Shown here piece by piece: positions 1-5,617 of a DNA stretch of 9,390 nucleotides. This DNA comes from Treponema sp. (GTDB lineage Bacteria; Spirochaetota; Spirochaetia; Treponematales; Breznakiellaceae), in the NCBI GenBank assembly GCA_031268125.1, contig JAIRXT010000252.1:1-9390 (forward strand). Direction: 5' to 3'. Each line of letters opens with the position of its first letter. Position 1 is the first letter of the stretch. Position numbers and translations under genes: made by a program. The notes below the pieces were generated by a model. The model searched no databases. It saw only the letters and a list, made by a program, of their open reading frames with translations, and was not told where the DNA came from.

Positions 1-183
1 CTGCGGATAGGCAAATTTATCAGCCTGCCGGATTCCTGGAAGCACGCCGTCCGGTGGCACATGGGGGCCTACGACATGAGCCCAATGGACAAAATCTCTA
101 TGGAAAAAGCCCTGGCAAAATACCGGGAAGTTCTGTTTTTGCAGACCGCCGATATGAAGGCCGGGCTGGTAGAAGGCATTTAA
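1..183 (+). CDS. HD-domain hydrolase, C-terminal fragment (cut by left edge)
   Basis: Reading frame 1 is open from the first base to a TAA at 181-183 and gives 60 residues. Around residues 16-25 the fragment reads AVRWHMGAYD. It then has a helix rich in Leu and Lys and ends in a LQTADMKAGLVEG segment (48-59). From memory, this is the tail of small bacterial HD-superfamily metal-dependent phosphohydrolases, which end in a RWHMGxFD element followed by an HxADxxAT-like helix. The catalytic HD residues would lie upstream of the window and cannot be checked. Here the usual His of the last motif is Gln-Thr. The substrate is unknown. The family assignment is moderate; the existence of a coding region is more secure because the codon use matches the other genes. 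Confidence 0.55.
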   Translation: MRIGKFISLPDSWKHAVRWHMGAYDMSPMDKISMEKALAKYREVLFLQTADMKAGLVEGI

Positions 184-191
184 CGTAAATC

Positions 192-225
192 CCCGCCCTG
201 GTGGAACATCGTGGGTTAAGTTTAG
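192..225 (+). repeat. Solo copy of the GTGGGTYAAGTTTAG repeat arm
   Basis: This stretch matches 9357-9390 at 29 of 34 positions by hand alignment. The shared core is GGTGGAAC, then a variable triplet, then GTGGGTYAAGTTTAG. At the right end of the window the same sequence is one arm of a long inverted repeat. Here no partner arm is seen, so this is either a solo arm or the remnant of a larger element. It begins 8 bases after the stop codon of the HD-domain gene. Confidence 0.7.
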
Positions 226-246
226 ACGATTTTATAGGCGTCTTTT
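224..246 (+). terminator. Possible weak terminator after the HD-domain gene
   Basis: AGACG (224-228) pairs with CGTCT (239-243) around a 10-nt loop and runs into a short T-rich stretch (TTTCT). The stem is only five pairs. It would serve the HD-domain gene ending at 183, but a Rho-independent role is not certain. Confidence 0.3.
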
Positions 247-255
247 CTACCGAAA

Positions 256-479
256 ATTGAGCTTGTTCCAAAACTCGGTTAGTTTTGGAACAGTAACCCT
301 TAACTATCATCGGTTCAACACAAAGGAAATTCAGAAATGTATGCCAAACCTATGTAACGCGGGGTGCCGGGGGAAAAAATCCACCGCCCTGTGCGGTGTT
401 TTTGCCCCCGGCAGGAAAGCCGGATACTTGCTCCCGGTATACATTTCTGCCATTGCCGTAGTTTTGGAACTGGCTCAAT
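256..479. repeat. 224-bp fold-back element with terminal inverted repeats (MITE-like)
   Basis: The ends, 256-275 and 460-479, are inverted copies matching at 18 of 20 positions, with outer end ATTGAGC and inner end GTTCCAAAACT. The inner half of the left end has a second inverted copy at once: TGTTCCAAAACT (264-275) against AGTTTTGGAACA (281-292), a perfect 12-bp match. Inside lies a second pair, 332-345 with 436-449 (CAGAAATGTATGCC, 13 of 14). A third, central hairpin pairs TGCCGGGGG (365-373) with CCCCCGGCA (405-413) and encloses CACCGC/GCGGTG (382-387, 393-398). No transposase is encoded. The right end stops two bases short of the stop codon of the 482-838 gene, so its transcript would run into the structure. 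A clear target-site duplication is not visible. It could be a non-autonomous mobile element or a dispersed structured repeat. Confidence 0.65.
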
Positions 480-481
480 AT

Positions 482-838
482 TTAAATCATTTGTTTAATA
501 TAACACATAATACCTGATACGCAAAAACCTTTAATTATAACATTATCGATATTTTTTGTTTCAACATTATTATAAAAATGTTTGCCAAGTGAAAATTTTA
601 CTCCTCTTGAAATTTTATTCCAGTCATCTGGTTCCCAGAGGTCTTTTACTGTAAATATTATATCGGGTTTCAGATTAATTATTTTTTGCATTAAATTTTT
701 ATATTGTTCATTAAATTCATTTGGGATTATCATTGATTTGATATATTGAGCAACACTCATGCCTTCATTTTGGGCTGATTTTAGAATTTTTGAATACTCT
801 TCATTTGTAAAACCGATAGAGATTGTTTTTTCTGACAT
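482..838 (-). CDS. Small DUF1413-like protein with RHH-like N-terminus
   Basis: 118 residues. Residues 1-38 (start MSEKTISIGF, then an amphipathic helix and MSVAQYIKSMII) look like a ribbon-helix-helix arm, the fold used by many small DNA-binding repressors and antitoxins. Residues 61-92 contain IFTVKDLW, a Trp at 73 and SLGKHFY, the pattern I associate with DUF1413 (roughly F-x-V-R/K-D-L-F, W, LG-x-x-F); function unknown. The start is well supported: GGAGGT at 847-842 lies a few bases before the ATG at 838. The gene is conspicuously AT-rich against GC-rich neighbours, which suggests recent acquisition. It ends beside the fold-back element at 256-479 and lies downstream of a second protein with the same core. 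No toxin partner is recognisable in the window. The gene is secure; the family name is from memory. Confidence 0.7.
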   Translation of the reverse strand: MSEKTISIGFTNEEYSKILKSAQNEGMSVAQYIKSMIIPNEFNEQYKNLMQKIINLKPDIIFTVKDLWEPDDWNKISRGVKFSLGKHFYNNVETKNIDNVIIKGFCVSGIMCYIKQMI

Positions 839-863
839 ATTACCTCCAAAAAACTTAATGAAA

Positions 864-895
864 ATGTGAGGCTGCGGCCTATTACAACCTCACAT
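864..895 (-). terminator. Hairpin between the two DUF1413-like genes
   Basis: ATGTGAGG (864-871) and CCTCACAT (888-895) are perfectly complementary. Read on the minus strand, the hairpin lies 12 bases after the stop codon of the 907-1137 gene and is followed by TTTTC. It fits a modest intrinsic terminator or a processing hairpin separating the two genes. A smaller inner stem, AGGC/GCCT (869-872, 877-880), competes with it. Confidence 0.4.
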
Positions 896-906
896 GACTG
901 GCCCCA

Positions 907-1137
907 TTAATTGTAAAAAACAACGCGGGCAGGATCAAACCCCCTAAAAGTAGCAGCAGTCGCATCATAAAACCTTCTGCCAATCTGCATCCTGACAGCA
1001 ATAGGCAGTGCAAACCAAAAAGCAGGAGGGAAAAGATCCCTCACGTGGAAAATAGAACCAGTAGGCATAAGTCTTGCTAGTTCAACCGCCAATCGCACCA
1101 AAATCGGTATGAAATTCATACACTGCGTAAAAATCAA
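907..1137 (-). CDS. Short DUF1413-like protein, possibly truncated
   Basis: 76 residues if translation starts at TTG (1137-1135); the first ATG is six codons later (1119-1117). Residues 29-60 (IFHVRDLFPP, Trp41, QIGRRFY) align without gaps to residues 61-92 of the neighbouring 118-residue protein, with 11 of 32 identities. Both therefore carry the same DUF1413-like core. The RHH-like N-terminal part of the neighbour is missing and is replaced by about 24 mostly hydrophobic and aliphatic residues. The frame is continuous with the upstream lipoprotein gene and only its TAA at 1152-1150 separates them. No good Shine-Dalgarno precedes either start (GGGGA before the TTG is the best). Base composition is intermediate. 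It may be a real small gene translated from the lipoprotein mRNA, or a decayed copy. Confidence 0.5.
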   Translation of the reverse strand: MIFTQCMNFIPILVRLAVELARLMPTGSIFHVRDLFPPAFWFALPIAVRMQIGRRFYDATAATFRGFDPARVVFYN

Positions 1138-1149
1138 GCGTTCCCCGGC

Positions 1150-2175
1150 TTACTCCTCCCCAATTCCCAGGCATAGGGCCACCGCCCGCTCCCTGCCGGG
1201 GATGCCCGCATGGACCGGGGTGTTCAGGACGGCCGCCTGCCCGTCAGGAAAGCGCAGGACCAGGGCGCTGGAACCCCCGCCGTCCAGGTTAAGGACATCC
1301 TGGGCCCCAAGCTGTTTGAGGATAAGGGCGGTTTCCGCCTCGGTAGCGCCCGGGCCGGAAATGCGCCCGCCGTTGATGACGGCAAGATAAAGGATCCGGC
1401 CGCCTGAGGAGAGCCCCGCCGCGCTCCGGGCATAGCGCGGCCCCCCCGGTCTTTGCGCCCGCCCGGTAAGCTCCCCGTCCCGTAAAATACTGTGGAAGCC
1501 CCCGGCGGCATGGAGGATCTTTCGCCCTGTTTCCCCGGCGGAACCCGCGGGATCGGCAAAGCCGCCGGGATTGCCGGGTTCCGCAAGTTCCCCCTGGTTC
1601 ACAATTGCCGCCCCGCCGTCTTCGTAAAACACCAGCGCATCGTAACGGGGTACCGGCGGGGCGATAAGCCGGCCCCCGGCAATGCCCAGCCCTACCACCT
1701 TCCGCTCTTCCCCCTCCCGTGCCGAGGAAGGGTCAAAGGGAACGGTGTTGATCCCTGCCGCAAGGCCGTTGTCCCGGACAAAGCTTGATACGCGGGTACT
1801 GGAAACATAGCCAAACCGGGGGAGGCCGCCGTCCCCGTTTTGACTCCCGGCGCCGATGAGGATTCGCAGCCGCCGGTTCCCCTCCGCCTTTCCACCGGGC
1901 GGGTCCAGTTCAATTTTCAGGGCCCAGAATTCCAGGCGCGGTTTTTTGGTTTGACCCGCAAAGACGGCAAGTTTTACCCCGGCGGGCCGCCAAATCGCCT
2001 GCACGGAAGGAATATCCGGGAACACCACAGGCCGGAGACCGGACCTGGAAACAAGGCCCTGTTCAACCGCCGCACTCTGCGGCCCCCTGTTCACCGGAGG
2101 AACGGCGGAACAGCCCGCCAGGAGCAGCAGAAAACCTGCCGCCGCAATCCGCCGGACAAGGGTAAAACTTTCCAT
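1150..2175 (-). CDS. Lipoprotein with phosphodiester glycosidase (NAGPA) domain
   Basis: 341 residues. It begins with a positively charged start, a Leu-rich segment and the lipobox LLAGC (18-22), so Cys22 should be lipidated and the protein anchored facing the periplasm or surface. The rest fits the NAGPA family (Pfam PF09992), named after the mammalian uncovering enzyme N-acetylglucosamine-1-phosphodiester alpha-N-acetylglucosaminidase. Visible motifs are INTVPFDP (142-149), a GGFHSILRDGEL segment (225-236), RYARSAAG (247-254), ILYLAVINGG (261-270) and the hallmark VLNLDGGGSSALVL (294-307), followed by NTP (318-320) and RERAVALCLGIG near the end. Bacterial members act on phosphodiester-linked sugars or remain uncharacterised; the substrate here is unknown. 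No Shine-Dalgarno precedes the ATG, but a -10-like TATAGT ends six bases before it. It is divergent from the peptidase gene at 2541, and both gene products act on the envelope. Confidence 0.88.
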   Translation of the reverse strand: MESFTLVRRIAAAGFLLLLAGCSAVPPVNRGPQSAAVEQGLVSRSGLRPVVFPDIPSVQAIWRPAGVKLAVFAGQTKKPRLEFWALKIELDPPGGKAEGNRRLRILIGAGSQNGDGGLPRFGYVSSTRVSSFVRDNGLAAGINTVPFDPSSAREGEERKVVGLGIAGGRLIAPPVPRYDALVFYEDGGAAIVNQGELAEPGNPGGFADPAGSAGETGRKILHAAGGFHSILRDGELTGRAQRPGGPRYARSAAGLSSGGRILYLAVINGGRISGPGATEAETALILKQLGAQDVLNLDGGGSSALVLRFPDGQAAVLNTPVHAGIPGRERAVALCLGIGEE

Positions 2176-2181
2176 CAGGTA

Positions 2182-2210
2182 ACTATAAGATCCCCGGACA
2201 TTTTTTGAAA
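2182..2210 (-). promoter_or_regulatory. Candidate promoter of the NAGPA lipoprotein gene
   Basis: On the minus strand TATAGT (2187-2182) matches the -10 consensus at 5 of 6. It is preceded by a 17-base spacer and a weak -35, TTTCAA (2210-2205). Transcription would start at or within a base or two of the ATG at 2175, giving a leaderless mRNA. That agrees with the absence of a ribosome-binding site. Confidence 0.4.
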
Positions 2211-2237
2211 CTCCGTGCTCCTCCGGGTAACTCCGTG
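2211..2237. repeat. Three CTCCGKG units at exact 10-bp spacing
   Basis: CTCCGTG (2211-2217), CTCCGGG (2221-2227) and CTCCGTG (2231-2237) recur every 10 bases, about one helical turn. The outer two units share the nine bases AACTCCGTG. They lie just upstream of the putative lipoprotein promoter (minus strand) and upstream of the structured leader on the plus strand. They could be a stacked binding site or a copy of a dispersed tandem motif. Confidence 0.5.
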
Positions 2238-2293
2238 GTTAAATTTCTTCGTTGCGATTACCAGTATGTTTAGTGTTTACAGGGTATTAGTTC

Positions 2294-2443
2294 CGGCAAT
2301 TCTCTTTTCAGAAAAATAAGAACGTTCAACAGAGAAACGGGTGAAAAGGCGCCCTGCAAAAGCCGGGCGGAGTGTCGGCGGCAGGACCCCAAGGAGATGA
2401 CCGGCGCCTTTTCGTTTTGGAATGGTTAAACTAAGAATTGCTG
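2294..2443 (+). ncRNA. Candidate structured leader or attenuator RNA upstream of the M15 peptidase
   Basis: Nested complementary arms span this gene-free stretch. An outer stem joins 2294-2303 to 2434-2443 (core GCAATTCT/AGAATTGC plus flanking pairs). An 11-bp perfect stem joins GAAAAGGCGCC (2343-2353) to GGCGCCTTTTC (2403-2413). Inside it are CTGC/GCAG (2354-2357, 2381-2384) and GCCG/CGGC (2362-2365, 2376-2379). A strong terminator follows directly. Competing pairings exist. TTCTC (2300-2304) can pair with GAGAA (2332-2336). GGCGGCAG (2377-2384) is fully complementary to CTGCCGCC (2441-2448), which includes the 5' arm of the terminator. That mutual exclusion is how transcriptional riboswitches and attenuators work. 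It does not match any riboswitch consensus I can recall, and no convincing promoter was found upstream. It could also be an independent small RNA ending at the terminator. Confidence 0.4.
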
Positions 2444-2468
2444 CCGCCAAACCGGTGGCGGTTTTTTT
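2444..2468 (+). terminator. Rho-independent terminator upstream of the M15 peptidase gene
   Basis: CCGCCA (2444-2449) pairs perfectly with TGGCGG (2456-2461) around AACCGG and is followed at once by seven T residues (2462-2468). No plus-strand gene lies upstream within 2 kb. It therefore most likely ends a leader or small RNA and not an mRNA. Confidence 0.75.
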
Positions 2469-2474
2469 ATTTTG

Positions 2475-2483
2475 TGGTATTAT
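2475..2483 (+). promoter_or_regulatory. Possible extended -10 promoter for the M15 peptidase
   Basis: TGGTATTAT has the extended -10 form TGnTATtAT, placed immediately after the terminator T-run. No -35 hexamer is seen at the right distance. If used, the start site would be near 2490 and the leader about 50 nt long. This would bypass the terminator, so it is an alternative to the attenuation model. Confidence 0.3.
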
Positions 2484-2540
2484 TTTGCGGTGATCATACA
2501 AGTGCTCTCCGGGCGGCGATCTACGGGGCCGTTTCGCTGG

Positions 2541-3614
2541 ATGTGGGCCAAAAAGTTTTTTATGCTGTTTTTCTGCTTTGCCCCGCCGTTCCTTGCGGTT
2601 TGTCTGCATGCCGGGGGGAGCCCGGAGAAAAAATTCGCCGGGCCTTCCGCCCTCGTTCAGGCGGGGGACCAGGATTTTGAAAAGACCGTTTTTGCCGCAG
2701 CGGATTCGGAGCCGGCAAATACCGGCACGGAAAAAGATACGGGATTCGACGGAGTGGCAGAAACGGCCGCGGCCGGGAATACGGTTCCCCCTGCGATACC
2801 TCCTCCTCCCAGCCGGGGAGAACTGATCATGAAAGCCCTGGCCCAGGCTTACCCCGGCCGGATAGGGGCGGCGGAATTCCGGGACGGGGATTGGGCGGTC
2901 CCCATACGGGAGACCTGGTATTACTATGCCGATGGCCGGCTTCTCCCTCAGGAACTGCGAAGCAGCGCCGCCGAATACGATCCCCAGCCCTTTTACCTTT
3001 ACCCCGCCGAGCTCCCCCCCTGGGTAGACCCCACGGAGGAAGAATCGGAACGTATCCGCTCCCAGGCCCAGCAGCGCGCCCTGCATCCTCCCAAGCGTTC
3101 CCATCATTTTTTTGATGCCCTGTGGCGCGCCGCAAACCGGGATGAGTCATGGGACCGGGTCAAGTCTTTGCGTTTTCTGGGCCGGCCGATTTATGTCCAT
3201 TATGCGATTTTGGAAGAACTTGCCCTGGTGGAAGAGCGGCTTCTTGAAGAAGCCAAGACCAACGCATCACTGCGGCAGTGGATCAACAACATTGATCTTC
3301 TGGACGGATGGAACTGGCGCGCCATTGCGGGAACAGAAAGCCGCAGTTTCCATTCCTACGGCGCGGCCCTGGACCTTCTTCCCAAATCCACCGGGAATCT
3401 GGCGACCTACTGGCTGTGGACATCCGGGTATAAAAGCGACTGGTGGGCGGTGTCCTACAGCCAGCGCCTTCACCCGCCGGAACCGGTAATCAAAGCCTTT
3501 GAAGCCTACGGCTTTGTCTGGGGGGGAAAGTGGTCAAGCTACGATACCATGCACTTTGAATACCGGCCGGAGGTATTTATTCTGAATAACCTGCCCCTGA
3601 CAACGCTTCGCTAA
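2541..3614 (+). CDS. Secreted M15-family D-Ala-D-Ala carboxypeptidase-like protein
   Basis: 357 residues from the ATG at 2541. The frame is open back to a TTG at 2472, but I chose 2541 because it begins a good signal peptide (MWAKK, a Phe/Leu-rich core, then CLHA-GG). Residues 25-95 are low-complexity linker rich in Ala and Pro (AIPPPPSRGE near 85-94). The catalytic region is C-terminal. SFHSYGAALDLL (269-280) supplies zinc ligands His271 and Asp278, and WSSYDTMHFEY (331-341) supplies the third ligand His338. This is the SxHxxGxAxD and MHFE pattern of the M15 peptidases (VanY/M15C type), which cut D-alanyl bonds in peptidoglycan outside the membrane. The region 96-260 (WYYYADGRLLP, the helical 223-250) is not recognised and makes the protein longer than minimal M15 enzymes. 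The last 38 bases overlap the 3' end of ftsH on the other strand. Confidence 0.85.
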   Translation: MWAKKFFMLFFCFAPPFLAVCLHAGGSPEKKFAGPSALVQAGDQDFEKTVFAAADSEPANTGTEKDTGFDGVAETAAAGNTVPPAIPPPPSRGELIMKALAQAYPGRIGAAEFRDGDWAVPIRETWYYYADGRLLPQELRSSAAEYDPQPFYLYPAELPPWVDPTEEESERIRSQAQQRALHPPKRSHHFFDALWRAANRDESWDRVKSLRFLGRPIYVHYAILEELALVEERLLEEAKTNASLRQWINNIDLLDGWNWRAIAGTESRSFHSYGAALDLLPKSTGNLATYWLWTSGYKSDWWAVSYSQRLHPPEPVIKAFEAYGFVWGGKWSSYDTMHFEYRPEVFILNNLPLTTLR

Positions 3615-5550
3615 CAGCCGGCCCGGCGGCGGGATTTACGATGGCCTTGAATTCCTTTTCGTCCAGGGTTTCTTTTTCCAGCAAGGCAACGGCCACCTGA
3701 TCAAGGATGGTGCGGCGCTGCCCCAGGATTCCCTTGGTTTTATCGTACTCCGCCTCTACCACACGGGCAATTTCCTCATCCACGTATTGCTGGGTACTTT
3801 CCGCATATTCCCGCTGGAACATGGGCTCCTGCCGTTCCCCCCCGGCCATGCCGGAACCCCGGGACGTAAGGGCCACATTGCGGAAACGCTGGCTCATGCC
3901 GTAGTCGGTGATCATCTTGCGGGCAATGTCGGTAGCCTTGGTAAGGTCGTTGGCGGCGCCGGTGGAATATTCCCCGCTGATCATCTCCTCCGCGACGCGG
4001 CCCCCCAGAAGAATGTCTATCCGCCCCAGCAGATCGGACTGGGTAATGGTAAAGCGGTCTTCCACGGGCATTTGCAGCGTATAACCAAGGGCGAACCCCC
4101 GGGGAATAATCGAAATTTTCTGCACCGGATCGGCGTTGGGGGTAAATGCGGCGATCAGGGCATGGCCCGCTTCGTGGTAAGCGGTAAGCCTCCGTTCTTC
4201 GGGCTTTAAGACACGGGTCTTTTTCTGTAAACCGGCTACGATTTTTTCGATAGCCTCGTCAAAATCCCGCTGTTCTACCAGTTTCCGGCCGGCCCGCACG
4301 GCCAAAAGGGCGGCTTCATTGACAATGTTGGCCAAATCGGCGCCGGAAAACCCGGAGGTAATCCTGGCTACCGCTCCCAATTCAACCCCTACTGCCAGTT
4401 TTACGCCCTTGGAGTGGATTTTTAAGATCTCTTCCCGGCCCTTTAGATCCGGCCTGTCCACCAGAACCTGGCGGTCAAAGCGGCCGGGCCGCAGCAAAGC
4501 CGGGTCCAGCACATCGGGACGGTTCGTGGCGGCCAGGATAATCAAGCCGCTGGTGGCGTCAAAGCCGTCCATTTCTACCAGAAGCTGGTTCAGGGTCTGT
4601 TCCCGCTCGTCGTTTCCCCCGGCGATATTGTTGATCCGGCTTTTCCCGATGGCGTCAAGCTCGTCAATAAAGATGATGCAGGGGGCCTTGTCCCGGGCCT
4701 GCTTAAAAAGATCCCGCACACGGGCGGCGCCAACGCCCACAAACATCTCCACAAAGTCCGCGCCGGACATGCGGAAAAAGGCGACCCCCGCTTCCCCGGC
4801 CACTGCCCGGGCCAGCAGGGTTTTCCCCGTACCGGGGGGGCCCACCAAAAGCACCCCCTTGGGAATTTTGCCGCCGATTTCGGTGTACTTTTTGGGATTC
4901 TTCAAAAAATCCACCACCTCCACCAGCTCTTCCTTCGCCTCGTCCACGCCGGCCACATCGCGGAACCGGGTGGCAATATCCCCCTCGGCGACAATAACCG
5001 CCCGGTTCTGCCCCACGGACAGGACGTTGCCCCCCATGTTGCCCAGCCGCTTTACGACAAAACGCCATACGAAGATAAAAAAGGCAATGGGCAGAACCCA
5101 GGAAAAGATAATGTTGAGGATAACGCTTCCCTCCCGGGACGCCGCACGGTAGGCCACGCTTTTTTCATCCATCAGCCTGATAAATTCCGGATCGTTGATA
5201 GGAACCGTGCGGTACACCTGCTCCGGGGAACCCATGTAGGAACTGCGGACGGAGGTCCGGGAGGAGACGGACGGCCTGACGGCGGTATACCCGGTAAAGT
5301 AAGAATCGGTTAACTCTACCCGTTTGATCTCGCCGCTGGAGATTCTGGCCTTAAACTCGGAAAAATCAATGGTGGGGTTTACCCGGTTCAAAAATACGTA
5401 ATTAAAAAGGCTCATTCCCACAATAAGGATGAGCAGGTACACGATGGTGAACTTCCAGCCCCCAAAGGGCTTAAGGTCCGGCAGCTTAAAGGGCCCTCCC
5501 CCCTTGGGTTTTTTCCCATTTTGATGATTACCGGACATAAAATCACTCAT
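3577..5550 (-). CDS. ftsH: ATP-dependent zinc metalloprotease FtsH
   Basis: 657 residues from the ATG at 5550. FtsH is a hexameric inner-membrane AAA+ protease that pulls out and degrades misfolded membrane proteins and selected regulators. In order: a short Lys/Gly-rich cytoplasmic tail; membrane span 33-54; a periplasmic domain 55-141 with a Ser-rich stretch (RPSVSSRTSVRSS, 92-104); membrane span 143-165; Walker A GPPGTGKT (237-244); pore loop MFVGVGA (269-275); Walker B IIFIDE (292-297); second region of homology ATNRPDVLDPALLRPGRFDR (341-360) with arginine fingers Arg354 and Arg357; the zinc site HEAGH (459-463); and the third ligand Asp535. All catalytic residues are present and the length is normal. 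Neither the ATG at 5550 nor the one at 5538 has a clear Shine-Dalgarno; TATACT abuts the first. A longer frame running to 5940 is only the complement of rsmE. The gene is divergent from rsmE and tail to tail with the M15 gene. Confidence 0.98.
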   Translation of the reverse strand: MSDFMSGNHQNGKKPKGGGPFKLPDLKPFGGWKFTIVYLLILIVGMSLFNYVFLNRVNPTIDFSEFKARISSGEIKRVELTDSYFTGYTAVRPSVSSRTSVRSSYMGSPEQVYRTVPINDPEFIRLMDEKSVAYRAASREGSVILNIIFSWVLPIAFFIFVWRFVVKRLGNMGGNVLSVGQNRAVIVAEGDIATRFRDVAGVDEAKEELVEVVDFLKNPKKYTEIGGKIPKGVLLVGPPGTGKTLLARAVAGEAGVAFFRMSGADFVEMFVGVGAARVRDLFKQARDKAPCIIFIDELDAIGKSRINNIAGGNDEREQTLNQLLVEMDGFDATSGLIILAATNRPDVLDPALLRPGRFDRQVLVDRPDLKGREEILKIHSKGVKLAVGVELGAVARITSGFSGADLANIVNEAALLAVRAGRKLVEQRDFDEAIEKIVAGLQKKTRVLKPEERRLTAYHEAGHALIAAFTPNADPVQKISIIPRGFALGYTLQMPVEDRFTITQSDLLGRIDILLGGRVAEEMISGEYSTGAANDLTKATDIARKMITDYGMSQRFRNVALTSRGSGMAGGERQEPMFQREYAESTQQYVDEEIARVVEAEYDKTKGILGQRRTILDQVAVALLEKETLDEKEFKAIVNPAAGPAVSEALSGAGYSE

Positions 5551-5617
5551 AGTATAACTATCTGCTTTTTGGGGTATATATTCAAGTTGGCGGCGGAAGC
5601 ATGCTAAAATCCCGGTG
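5551..5617. promoter_or_regulatory. Divergent ftsH/rsmE promoter region
   Basis: Both genes must be started from these 67 bases. Toward rsmE, an extended -10 TGCTAAAAT (5602-5610) ends seven bases before the ATG at 5618; the -35 candidate TTCAAG (5581-5586) is weak with an 18-base spacer. Toward ftsH, TATACT (5556-5551) or TATATA (5580-5575) could be the -10; no good -35 is visible. Neither gene has a Shine-Dalgarno in this interval. Confidence 0.45.

Noticed and set aside
337..357. Six-codon peptide (MYAKPM) after AAAGGAA, like a leader peptide
   Set aside because: It lies within the fold-back element and no plus-strand gene follows, so attenuation has no target; probably chance.
2294..2468. 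Known small RNAs (SRP RNA, tmRNA, RNase P RNA, 6S RNA) for the structured region
   Set aside because: The conserved SRP domain, tmRNA tag frame and RNase P core motifs are not visible. The size and outer-stem layout are vaguely 6S-like, but the sequence gives no support for it.
2277..3107. Long minus-strand open frame (276 codons) opposite the M15 peptidase gene
   Set aside because: Its translation is Arg/Pro/Gly-rich with no motif, as expected for the complement of a GC-rich gene; the plus-strand frame has a signal peptide and zinc motifs.
4319..5152. Long plus-strand open frame (277 codons) inside ftsH
   Set aside because: It is the complement of the AAA domain of ftsH, Ser/Thr/Arg-rich and without any fold signature.
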